From Flagellimonas maritima (GTDB taxonomy: Bacteria; Bacteroidota; Bacteroidia; Flavobacteriales; Flavobacteriaceae), in the NCBI RefSeq assembly GCF_003269425.1, contig NZ_CP030104.1:186001-250000 (forward strand): a DNA stretch of 64,000 nucleotides, written 5' to 3'. Both the position numbers and the translations under genes were made by a program. Below the pieces are notes generated by a model. It was not told the origin of the DNA, searched no databases, and saw only the letters and a program-made list of their open reading frames with translations. This document shows positions 1 through 7,788 of this stretch, in pieces. Within the stretch, counting starts at the first letter, position 1, and each line of letters opens with the position of its first letter.

Positions 1-957
1 ATTACCAAAAAACAATAAATTTACTTTCTTGCTTTTTACATCTTCTTTTGTAAACTCCCCACTTGTAACATTTGGTCTAGTTGCCATGATGGACATTACC
101 ATAGCAGCAATACAAAATATTATAAAAATAAAGGTTGGGTAGATCAAATACGAATTGGTGGGATTATCGAGTTTAGGAATCAAGTTTGCCAACGCCAAGG
201 ATATGATTATTGCATTTACAGAGAGTAGGATATTGGCTTTGGTGTCGGCAATATCACTCAACTTTATATGGTTTCGTAAGGTTACCCTATAGAGCGTCTG
301 CACTCCCCTATCAACAATCTTTCCTTTAAATTTGGCTTTCAGTTTTTCTTTTCGGACCAGTTTCTTTCCCTTTTTTTTGGCCTTCACCAATTTTTTTAGG
401 TTCGTCTTTTTTTGTGGACCCCAATTTTCAATTGCATAATCTGTATAGAACTGGTGTTTGCTTCTGAAGAGATACAATTGGTTTTTTCGCCATTCTGATA
501 AAGAAATATCTTCATCCCTCAAATTTTGAAGCTCTTCTCGCCATAATTCTGAGAGTAATCTATAATCTTCCCCACCCAAAAAAGAGTATTGGATATCGCT
601 AATGATTTCCTCCATCTTGTTATTTGGGATTTCGTCATTATCTGTAAAAAGTAACAGACTTTCAAGGGTTTTTAACTCGTTGTCGGTGTATTTTTTTGTT
701 TTTAGGAACAGCTGTAGCTGTTGAATCGAAGAATAGATATCCAGACCGTTCTTTAATAAATGGATATCCATAAAAAGAACAACAAGGTATATTGATTCTT
801 TTTCTTTCTTTTCAAGCGCTGTAGTCTCCAACAAATCATCTGCATTATCAAGCAATCTCGATTTTAATTCCCAATTGCGAAATAACAGGCCGTCTTTTCT
901 AGACTCTTCGTAAAGCTGTTTAATATGTAATTTGGCTTCTTCTACAATATTGTCCAT
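1..957 (-). CDS. Pycsar-effector-like protein (degenerate HD + DUF5706/PycTM), partial
   Basis: This reading frame is open from an ATG at 957 to the window edge (319 codons, no stop), so the C-terminus is missing. Residues about 1-75 align by eye to the N-terminus of HD phosphohydrolases of this family. The usual YHN..EH..T and HD positions read FRNWELK (26-32) and MD (63-64), so the metal-binding histidines appear lost. A very basic linker (about 180-210) leads to DTKANILLSVNAIIIS (238-253), typical of DUF5706/PycTM, with membrane helices at about 243-260 and 271-291. In Pycsar defence, PycTM-type effectors disrupt the membrane on sensing cyclic nucleotides; HD-DUF5706 proteins are also common chromosomal genes in flavobacteria, so a defence role here is inference. 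The start lies 50 bp after the poxB-like gene, suggesting co-transcription. Confidence 0.75.
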   Translation of the reverse strand, partial: MDNIVEEAKLHIKQLYEESRKDGLLFRNWELKSRLLDNADDLLETTALEKKEKESIYLVVLFMDIHLLKNGLDIYSSIQQLQLFLKTKKYTDNELKTLESLLLFTDNDEIPNNKMEEIISDIQYSFLGGEDYRLLSELWREELQNLRDEDISLSEWRKNQLYLFRSKHQFYTDYAIENWGPQKKTNLKKLVKAKKKGKKLVRKEKLKAKFKGKIVDRGVQTLYRVTLRNHIKLSDIADTKANILLSVNAIIISLALANLIPKLDNPTNSYLIYPTFIFIIFCIAAMVMSIMATRPNVTSGEFTKEDVKSKKVNLLFFGN

Positions 958-1007
958 TTCGAATGTTTTAAGATTCAACTTCTATTTGTTCGCATAATGG
1001 GAAAACC

Positions 1008-2747
1008 CTAATCAAAATATGATTCAATCTCTTTTTTAATATTATCCCATTGTGCCCTATCCCCTTTTAAGGCCCTCCACAATTCTTTTGTTTTGGAAAC
1101 GCCAAAGTTAACGGCATGTTCCAATTCAATCTTGGGCGGAAGTGCAAGTTCTCCACTAGTGACCACAGCATTGATAATAAAAGGCAATTTTGAGTTTTTT
1201 GCCCTTATCACAGCATCATGGACCTGATCCGCTTCGCTTATGGTTATTCCGTCTCCTCCACAAAGTTTTGCATAAGCGGCAAAATCTATATTATTAACTG
1301 CCAATGCATCCAGATTTGGAGCCAGCCCCGCTTCTTCCATTTCAATTTTAACAAAACCTAACTCTGAGTTATTGAAAATGATGATTTTAATGGGTAATTT
1401 ATAGGTGACCGCAGTTTTAAAGTCATGCATTGACATATTGAAGGCTCCGTCCCCGACCATTGCCCAAACTTCTCTCTTGGGAAATTGTAGTTGTGCACCA
1501 ATAGCCGCAGGAAGCCCCACTGCCATAGAGCCATGATTGAAGGAACCTATAATCCTACGTCCAGAGTGGAAATTCATGATATTGGAAGACCATATGGCAG
1601 AAGTCCCTGTATCTATGGTAAAAATAGCATCATCACTGGCCAGGTCACTAACAGATTTAGCAACTATCTGGGGGTGTGTAGGTGACATCTCCCTGTCCGT
1701 GCTGCCTTTTTCATGCATGTTGTTTTTCCATGTTCTGAAATTTTCGTTCAATGAATTAAGCCACGAACCATCTTCTTTTGCATGTATCAATTTTCTTAAT
1801 TGGGGGATTACAGAAACTATATCGCCGTGTATACCCAAATCTATAGGTGTTCTATTGCCTATATTTTCTTCCCTTTTATCAATTTGGATTATTTTGGTAT
1901 TTTTTGGTAAGTAGTTTGTATAAGGAAAGTCAGTACCAAGCATCAATAATAGGTCACAGTCCATTACTGCTTCGTAGCCTGATTTGTTTCCTATCAATCC
2001 CGTTAGACCGACTACATTTTTAGTGCTATGATCAAAGATGTCCGATGATCTTAAAGAATGGGTAATGGGAGCTTTTATATGTTCTGAAAGTTCTAGAACA
2101 TCAGCTCTTGCTTCTCTACAACCTGCACCGGCCAAAATTCCAACTTTCTCAGCAGTATTTATCATTTTTGAGGCTTCCAATAAGTATTCGCTGCTTGGCA
2201 CGGTCAATGATTTGGAACGAAAGACTTTATGAACGAAGAATTCATTTTCAGCTTTCATAAAAGCGATGTCGGATGGGAGTTCTACCCTACAGACACAGTT
2301 TTTATTGACTGCTATTCTAATTGCCCTGAGAATTACCCTTGGTGCTTCTTCAGGGGAACGTACTACAGCTTGATATTCACAAATGTCATCAAATATTTTC
2401 GTCAAGTCCGCTTCTTGGTGGTATGCTGTTCCTAAATGCTCAATGGGTATCTGTCCGGTAATCGCCAAAACTGGGGAACGCTCTTTTTTTGCATTGTAAA
2501 GACCATTGACCAAATGTAATGCTCCAGGACCGACCGTACTTGCACAAACTCCAAAGTTGTTACCCAATTCCCCTTGCGCAAAGGCCGCATAAGAAGCATT
2601 GCCTTCATGATTGACTCCAATCCATTTTACATCATCCTGCTTTGCAATAGCATCAACCAATGGATTCAAAGCATCGCCTGCTACACCGAATATGTGTTTT
2701 ACACCTTCGTTTTTTAATATCTGTAATAATTGATCCGATACGTTCAT
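1008..2747 (-). CDS. poxB: Pyruvate dehydrogenase (quinone)/pyruvate oxidase-type ThDP enzyme
   Basis: This 579-aa protein has the three-domain layout of thiamine-diphosphate decarboxylases/oxidases. The N-terminal PYR domain carries the cofactor-activating glutamate in VNHEGNASYA (E48). A central FAD/Rossmann-like domain spans about 190-340. The C-terminal PP domain has the ThDP-Mg motif GDGAFN (432-437) and the downstream Asn pair (459-460). Length and motifs fit PoxB, which oxidatively decarboxylates pyruvate to acetate and CO2 and passes electrons to quinones at the inner membrane. Acetolactate synthase is the main alternative but is less likely because no small subunit or branched-chain genes are nearby. 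The start is 9 bp after the stop of the upstream 1239-aa gene, so the two are probably co-transcribed. Confidence 0.85.
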   Translation of the reverse strand: MNVSDQLLQILKNEGVKHIFGVAGDALNPLVDAIAKQDDVKWIGVNHEGNASYAAFAQGELGNNFGVCASTVGPGALHLVNGLYNAKKERSPVLAITGQIPIEHLGTAYHQEADLTKIFDDICEYQAVVRSPEEAPRVILRAIRIAVNKNCVCRVELPSDIAFMKAENEFFVHKVFRSKSLTVPSSEYLLEASKMINTAEKVGILAGAGCREARADVLELSEHIKAPITHSLRSSDIFDHSTKNVVGLTGLIGNKSGYEAVMDCDLLLMLGTDFPYTNYLPKNTKIIQIDKREENIGNRTPIDLGIHGDIVSVIPQLRKLIHAKEDGSWLNSLNENFRTWKNNMHEKGSTDREMSPTHPQIVAKSVSDLASDDAIFTIDTGTSAIWSSNIMNFHSGRRIIGSFNHGSMAVGLPAAIGAQLQFPKREVWAMVGDGAFNMSMHDFKTAVTYKLPIKIIIFNNSELGFVKIEMEEAGLAPNLDALAVNNIDFAAYAKLCGGDGITISEADQVHDAVIRAKNSKLPFIINAVVTSGELALPPKIELEHAVNFGVSKTKELWRALKGDRAQWDNIKKEIESYFD

Positions 2748-2756
2748 ACTTATTAT

Positions 2757-5700
2757 TTAAAAAGGGATTCCAAGACCTACCTGAAGTAGATTGGTCTCTC
2801 TTGAATTGAAATACCCTATCTGAAACTTTAGTGCTTTTAGACTACTGATCCAGAATCCTCCACCTTGCGATATATGCCAAACATTTGAATTGTCGTTTTC
2901 TACCCAAACCCTACCGTAATCAAATCCTCCATAAATACCGATGGTTACGGGGGAAACTGCAGTTATGTATCTTTTTAGGCGAAGTTTAAGGTCCGTACTC
3001 TGGAAGAAATAGGATTTACCTGAAAAACGTTCGTCCCTAAAGCCCCTTAATCCATTGTCCCCGCCAATTGAAGGTGCATGATAGAAAAAGAATTCATTAT
3101 TCCCAATGTTGGTCATTACTTTGGCGGTAGACCCCAGAACAAGGTCGCCAGATGGAATCAATTTATAGTCAAAGCCTACTCTTAAAGAAGCATAACCAAA
3201 TTTGTTGTTATCCGTATTTAAATTGTATTTATACCCTGCTGCAAAACCAAAATAAATTGCCTTGGTCGGGAAATCATCAGCATTGGTTCTGTCGTAATCA
3301 CCAGTTAATTCTGCTCCCAAAAATGTCTGATTCTCAAATATTTCGGGAGAAAAATTATCTGTATTGAAAAGCCTCTGGTCATTTTCATTTAACCGGAAAG
3401 ATTCTACGAGTCCCCTAAATCTTAGACTGTAGTAAGCCAAACCTACGCTGGCTTTAAGTTGTCTTAGCCTAGCCCTGTAAAAATCCCTGGTCAATTGATT
3501 CTCTTCGTTCACGGTCTCATTGCCGAATCCAAAAAAGTTTTTCGCAAACCTATCGCTTGTATAATAGCCATCGATCTCAAAATTCCATGAAGGAAATATA
3601 TTGCCAAAAACGCCTTTGTATTTGACTTCGGTAGCTTGAAAACCAAAATAGTAATTAGCTGCCAATTGATGCCTTTGTCTAAAAGAGTTTCCATTTATAC
3701 CATTTATGGTATAAGTATCGCTGAGGCCCAAAAACAGGCCATCATCTTGTCTAAAGCCAATATTTGGAACAAGTATGTTCATATTTGGTTTAAAATATCG
3801 CCAATGAAAGGAATTGGTTTTGTAGATGTCACTTATTTGTTTAGATGGAACTTGATCATTAAAAATGGTTTCTTCATGATTCCATTCGTAAACTTTTAGT
3901 CGTTTCTTATTTTTAATATTAAATTCATCTTCCCCGTAGCCTCCTACGATCCTGATTTTTATTTCATTGTCCCCGTTACCCCCAATATTGAATTCGTCAT
4001 CATCTCCAAGACCATAAAGCCAGATTTCCTTGGTTTCATCCTTATTGAATACCCGTTGATAAATTATTTCGTTTTTCTCATCGGACAGCAAACGTTTTAC
4101 TACGACCTCCGTTATACCGTCAGGCCTACGTTCAACTTCAAATAAATCATCCTTCTCTGTTCCGGTTATGGTCACTATCTTATTTAGGTATTCTGCATAT
4201 TGTTCGGCCGCTTCATCCAACATTTGAAGCCTTTTTTTCAAATTTTCCTTGATTTCTTCGATTGTTTCATCCCTTACTTCGGCTGGGAGTCTTTGAAAAG
4301 CTTTTTCTATGACCGCAGTTGTCAAATTCTTTTGAATCGCTTTCGCTTCATCTACCCAGACTTGTGTCCCGTGACTGTTCAATAATGCGCGGTCTAATTT
4401 TTGGCCTCCCATGTTCTGCCATTTTACATTATTGATATCCTCATCAAAAGTCTGCCACATTCTGCTGTTTGGAACAAAAAGTTTGATAAGGCCCATTGCG
4501 AATCCATCAAACTTGGGGAACACATTGTCCCTATCGCGAGGTATTGGCATGAACTCTTTTTCACCATCCCTTCCTTCATACTCTATCCATCTCCATTGAT
4601 CTTGGTGTCTATCCCAGTCCCCTATCAACATATCAAAAATTCTAGCTCTAATAAAGTTTTTTTGATCTACGGTATATGATTCATCGCTCTTGATTTTTTC
4701 CAGCATATCGGTAGTGCTTTCGTAATCTGTAACCTTCCCGGATTCATTTATTGTTCTTCTGTACCCTTTATAATTTGCCTGTTCTTCTGAAGGTCTACGC
4801 TCCACAAAATAAAGCTCATCACCAAAATTTTCATTGTACTCTTCCAAGGCGTCCTGCTTTGGGATATAGAACAGGTCATTGTCCGAATGGTTGACGCCAG
4901 CAGCCTTTGCCAATGGATTAACGGTCAATTGCATATAGGGATGTGCTGTGGTAAAGAAATCGGAAATTACCTTTTCTGCCCAAGTATCTTGATAGTCATC
5001 TTGATTGTAAGCAATTCCCGGAAGTTTGAATTTTAGAAATTTTAGTGCGTTTTTCCGTAAAGATCTCATTGAATATTGCCTACCCTGTTCATCTTCTAGC
5101 CTTAACGAGAAGGATTGGTGTCCTCCACCTTCCTTTACAACTTTTAATCCTCCATGCAGTGTATCCAAATAAGCCACGGGGGCAGTTACGGATTCACCAA
5201 AGTATTTTCGATAGCGTTCACCCCAAAGAAATTTATAAAAACCACTTTTTTCATAAGCTTTTGGGTCATCCAAAACCACGTCTTTAACGGTTTTCTTTTC
5301 AACTTTATCGTATTTTTTGATTGTGGTGTCTTTTTCCAGTTTTGGAAGAAGGTTTATTTGCACTTTTCCTTCCATATCATCTTCATTATAGAAAGTGGCT
5401 TTAGAGCTTCCATCATCAAAATATTCGAGCTTTACAAATCCCCTTGCTCCATAAGTATATTTACCTTCATACTCAAGCGTACCGCCTATGGCTGTGATTC
5501 TTTCTTTGGAAATATGTGTAGGACTTTTGCTTCCCAAAGAACCACTGATCAGTTGATGTATTCCACCACCATATAAATATTGCAGGTTTTCTTCATGCCC
5601 GGAAACAACGGTTACCCTTTCTGAAGATTGTGCCAAGGCAGTTACCAAAATACGGAGGTAGTTGTACCTTCTTGAATTTAAATGGTCTGGGTTAAACGAC

Positions 5701-6476
5701 CCTAAATCCATAACGGCCTCTTTGAGGGTTCCATAAACGGGAATTGGTTTTAAATGGTCGCCAATGGTCTGGTTTCCTGCATAAACACCGTTGCTAAAAA
5801 CTGGATGGTGCATTGCAATTACAATATTCTTTCCTTGGCCATCGTTAATGTAACCTTCCAGTTCTTCCATAAACCTTCTCCTGGTTACAATATCTGTACA
5901 TTTTTTATTGATATTCTCAATTCTGGACCAATTTGCAATAAACCATTTTGAATCTATCAAAATCAAATCCAAATCATCGTTGATTACTTTATGTTCTATA
6001 GGACAAGCATTTTCGGGAAAAAACGAGAGTCTATCATTATCCTTGTCTTTAATATAGTCTTCAATTTTTTCTACTTTTTTGCTATTGTAAGCCTTCCATT
6101 CATTGTTTCCCGGAATAAAGATTGTGTTCCCCAAAAATTCGCTTGTGATATTGAGATGTTTATCCATCAGCGATTTGTCCGCTTCCCAATTTCCCAGTTT
6201 TTCAGAAATATTATCACCTGTAAAAATGACGGTGCTCTTTGAGCCGGCAGATTTCAATTCTGATTGCAACTTTTGGTATAATTCGTCTGTGGGGGTCTCA
6301 GTAACATTTCCCATACCACCGGCAATAAAAAAAGTATGGTTCACTTTATTATTTATACTAAGGGTTGGTTCAAGATTTTTTTGTTGTTCTTTATAAGACG
6401 CACACCCTAAGAAAAGAATTGAAAAACTAACAAAAATTAAAAGTACTGAAGGAATCTTGCAGCGTTTGTTCAACAT
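2757..6476 (-). CDS. Outer-membrane lipoprotein: phosphoesterase-like, kinase-like and Omp85-type barrel domains
   Basis: This 1239-aa protein begins with a lipoprotein signal (lipobox LFLGC, Cys25). Residues about 45-310 resemble a calcineurin-like phosphoesterase: GDN (87-89), GNNE (123-126), HHP (223-225) and GHEENLQY (293-300). The first metal Asp (GGMG at 53-56), the His of GNHD and the last His of GHxH are replaced. Residues about 450-660 look kinase-like, with a Gly/Lys-rich segment (450-475), GDWDRHQDQW (619-628) and PRDRD (646-650), resembling the catalytic and metal-binding loops of CotH/Fam20/HipA-type kinases. The C-terminal third has repeated amphipathic strands, the Omp85 loop-6 signature GLRGFRDERF, and ends in Phe, so a BamA/TamA-type barrel is likely. 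Databases usually label such proteins metallophosphoesterase or BamA/TamA family protein. The biochemical role is unknown. Confidence 0.75.
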   Translation of the reverse strand: MLNKRCKIPSVLLIFVSFSILFLGCASYKEQQKNLEPTLSINNKVNHTFFIAGGMGNVTETPTDELYQKLQSELKSAGSKSTVIFTGDNISEKLGNWEADKSLMDKHLNITSEFLGNTIFIPGNNEWKAYNSKKVEKIEDYIKDKDNDRLSFFPENACPIEHKVINDDLDLILIDSKWFIANWSRIENINKKCTDIVTRRRFMEELEGYINDGQGKNIVIAMHHPVFSNGVYAGNQTIGDHLKPIPVYGTLKEAVMDLGSFNPDHLNSRRYNYLRILVTALAQSSERVTVVSGHEENLQYLYGGGIHQLISGSLGSKSPTHISKERITAIGGTLEYEGKYTYGARGFVKLEYFDDGSSKATFYNEDDMEGKVQINLLPKLEKDTTIKKYDKVEKKTVKDVVLDDPKAYEKSGFYKFLWGERYRKYFGESVTAPVAYLDTLHGGLKVVKEGGGHQSFSLRLEDEQGRQYSMRSLRKNALKFLKFKLPGIAYNQDDYQDTWAEKVISDFFTTAHPYMQLTVNPLAKAAGVNHSDNDLFYIPKQDALEEYNENFGDELYFVERRPSEEQANYKGYRRTINESGKVTDYESTTDMLEKIKSDESYTVDQKNFIRARIFDMLIGDWDRHQDQWRWIEYEGRDGEKEFMPIPRDRDNVFPKFDGFAMGLIKLFVPNSRMWQTFDEDINNVKWQNMGGQKLDRALLNSHGTQVWVDEAKAIQKNLTTAVIEKAFQRLPAEVRDETIEEIKENLKKRLQMLDEAAEQYAEYLNKIVTITGTEKDDLFEVERRPDGITEVVVKRLLSDEKNEIIYQRVFNKDETKEIWLYGLGDDDEFNIGGNGDNEIKIRIVGGYGEDEFNIKNKKRLKVYEWNHEETIFNDQVPSKQISDIYKTNSFHWRYFKPNMNILVPNIGFRQDDGLFLGLSDTYTINGINGNSFRQRHQLAANYYFGFQATEVKYKGVFGNIFPSWNFEIDGYYTSDRFAKNFFGFGNETVNEENQLTRDFYRARLRQLKASVGLAYYSLRFRGLVESFRLNENDQRLFNTDNFSPEIFENQTFLGAELTGDYDRTNADDFPTKAIYFGFAAGYKYNLNTDNNKFGYASLRVGFDYKLIPSGDLVLGSTAKVMTNIGNNEFFFYHAPSIGGDNGLRGFRDERFSGKSYFFQSTDLKLRLKRYITAVSPVTIGIYGGFDYGRVWVENDNSNVWHISQGGGFWISSLKALKFQIGYFNSRETNLLQVGLGIPF

Positions 6477-6535
6477 AATGTTGTGTGTTTGGTTTATTGA
6501 TTGGTAAAATGATTGGGAGAAAATAAGTGTTTGGT

Positions 6536-6700
6536 CTAAAATCCAAAACCTGTTATTGCTACTGCTATAATTAACAGAATCAAAGCCGCAAGTATAAAGT
6601 AGAAAGCAGTTTTGGTTTTAGTATTATTCTGAAAGATATACTTTCTTGTAGGCTCTTCTTCGTTCTTAACGAACTTTGTATTTTCTTCACCTTGTTTCAT
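6536..6700 (-). CDS. Small single-pass membrane protein (54 aa)
   Basis: An ATG at 6700 opens a 54-codon frame ending in TAG at 6536. The N-terminal half is hydrophilic and charged (MKQGEENTKFVKNEEEPTRK), followed by one hydrophobic helix, FYFILAALILLIIAVAITGF, near the C-terminus. This suggests a tail-anchored inner-membrane microprotein. It lies 59 bp upstream of the 1239-aa outer-membrane protein gene on the same strand, so it may be the first gene of that operon. No family was recognised. The clean hydrophilic-to-hydrophobic organisation supports a real gene, but length alone is weak evidence. Confidence 0.55.
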   Translation of the reverse strand: MKQGEENTKFVKNEEEPTRKYIFQNNTKTKTAFYFILAALILLIIAVAITGFGF

Positions 6701-6850
6701 AACTATTCAGTATTATTCATTCTAACGGTGCAAGATACTTTGGTACTTTATAGATATTTGTTTCAAACGATATCTTCTTTGACCCATTCCCTTTTCCGAT
6801 TCAAGTCAAGGATTAATGCAATAGCGATAAATGATCGTCCTATTTCGGGT

Positions 6851-6858
6851 TATTTTTG
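6851..6858 (+). promoter_or_regulatory. Bacteroidota -7 promoter element (TATTTTTG)
   Basis: This exact match to TAnnTTTG lies 22 bp before the ATG of the YtxH-type gene. That places the transcription start about 15 nt upstream of the start codon. No convincing -33 TTG box was found. Confidence 0.4.
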
Positions 6859-6880
6859 ATAAATCTTAAAAAAACAAATT

Positions 6881-7243
6881 ATGAGTGATAGCAGCAATAC
6901 ATTATTAGGAATCTTGGCGGGTACCGCAATCGGTGCCGTTGTGGGAATTTTATTTGCTCCTGACAAAGGTACAAACACCAGAAGAAAATTGGCAGAGCAA
7001 TCAAACTCCCTAGTTGACGAGGTAGCAACCAAAACAGGCGAGATTAAGCAGCAGGTAGCGGATACATTGTCCAGCAAAGCTTCAACTTTGGAGGATAAAA
7101 TGGAGTCTTTGGTAAGCTCTGCTAGCTACAAAACGGAAGACGTAATTACTACATTGGAAGCAAAATTGAAAGAGCTGAAATTAAAGAACAAAAAATTGCA
7201 ACGTCCTAATCAGAAATTACCGCACCCTAATGAGCTCGCCTAA
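6881..7243 (+). CDS. YtxH domain-containing stress protein
   Basis: This 120-aa protein opens with a glycine-rich membrane helix (LLGILAGTAIGAVVGILFAP, residues 8-27) followed directly by DKGTNTRRKLAEQ. That is the signature of the YtxH/gas-vesicle-like family (…GILFAPxxGxxxR). The remainder is a charged, probably coiled-coil region rich in Lys, Glu and Ser that would face the cytoplasm. YtxH proteins are general-stress proteins of unknown biochemistry. The gene overlaps the next one by 14 nt, so the two are translationally coupled in a three-gene operon. The low-complexity C-terminus (KLKELKLKNKKLQRPNQKL) is unremarkable for the family. Confidence 0.85.
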   Translation: MSDSSNTLLGILAGTAIGAVVGILFAPDKGTNTRRKLAEQSNSLVDEVATKTGEIKQQVADTLSSKASTLEDKMESLVSSASYKTEDVITTLEAKLKELKLKNKKLQRPNQKLPHPNELA

Positions 7244-7583
7244 GAAACTGAGTACCCTAACATCAAAATCTTTTGAAGACTCCCAAGAATTGATTCAACA
7301 TTCTTGGGAGTATTATAAATTAAAGCTTTTTTTGCACGTTGCAGAATTCAGCACGAATCTTGTGAAATATTCTTTGATCGGAAGTCTTGGTCTATTTTTG
7401 TTGTTGTTTTTATCTATAGCACTGGCTCTATATATTGGTGAAGCTATGGGAAATACTGCAATTGGTTTTGTAATTGCAGCTTTGATTTATGGCCTATTTT
7501 TGATGGTTATCATCATTATGAGAAAAAAGATTGAAAAGATTATTGTCAGCAAACTTTCTAAATCCATGCTACACGATGAATAA
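7230..7583 (+). CDS. Holin-like (phage holin superfamily 3_6 type) membrane protein
   Basis: This 117-aa protein has a short hydrophilic N-terminus (EDSQELIQHSWEYYKLKL), then two hydrophobic helices at about 47-66 and 75-95, and a basic tail. Size and topology fit the putative Actinobacteriota holin-X/YqjE-like family, which in flavobacteria typically follows YtxH genes. The ATG lies inside the end of the YtxH gene, and the stop codon overlaps the start of the next gene in an ATGAATAA arrangement, supporting tight coupling. No lysis genes are present, so the phage label is only a family name. A structural role in the stressed inner membrane is inferred. Confidence 0.7.
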   Translation: MSSPKKLSTLTSKSFEDSQELIQHSWEYYKLKLFLHVAEFSTNLVKYSLIGSLGLFLLLFLSIALALYIGEAMGNTAIGFVIAALIYGLFLMVIIIMRKKIEKIIVSKLSKSMLHDE

Positions 7584-7782
7584 AGTAGATTATGACTCTA
7601 TATCTGACATTAAACAAGAGCTGAAAATCTTGAGACTAAAGAAAGACATTAGTTTGGAAGAGCTCAAATCAAATAAAGATGATTTTGAAGAGGCAATGCA
7701 ACCTTTGAGTTTAATCAATAAATTTATCAGTCCCTTCAAAAAAATTGCCATAGCTTACATGTTGAAGAAAATTATTAAGTAA
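7576..7782 (+). CDS. DUF6327-type small protein
   Basis: The preferred start is the ATG at 7576, which overlaps the stop of the preceding gene; an upstream in-frame ATG at 7531 lies deep inside that gene. The 68-aa product begins MNKVDYDSISDIKQELKILR, a pattern seen in short flavobacterial proteins labelled DUF6327 that accompany YtxH and holin-like genes. It is highly charged with a predicted amphipathic helix at 10-40 and a basic C-terminus (KKIAIAYMLKKIIK) that could lie on a membrane. The family name is from memory. The function is unknown. Confidence 0.65.
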   Translation: MNKVDYDSISDIKQELKILRLKKDISLEELKSNKDDFEEAMQPLSLINKFISPFKKIAIAYMLKKIIK

Positions 7783-7788
7783 AAATTG

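Noticed and set aside
5154..5576. 140-aa plus-strand frame
   Set aside because: It is an antisense shadow of the 1239-aa gene with no recognisable domain or upstream leader.
7230..7583. Holin-like gene as evidence of a prophage
   Set aside because: No capsid, tail, lysin or integrase genes are nearby, and YtxH/holin-like pairs are usual stress genes in flavobacteria.
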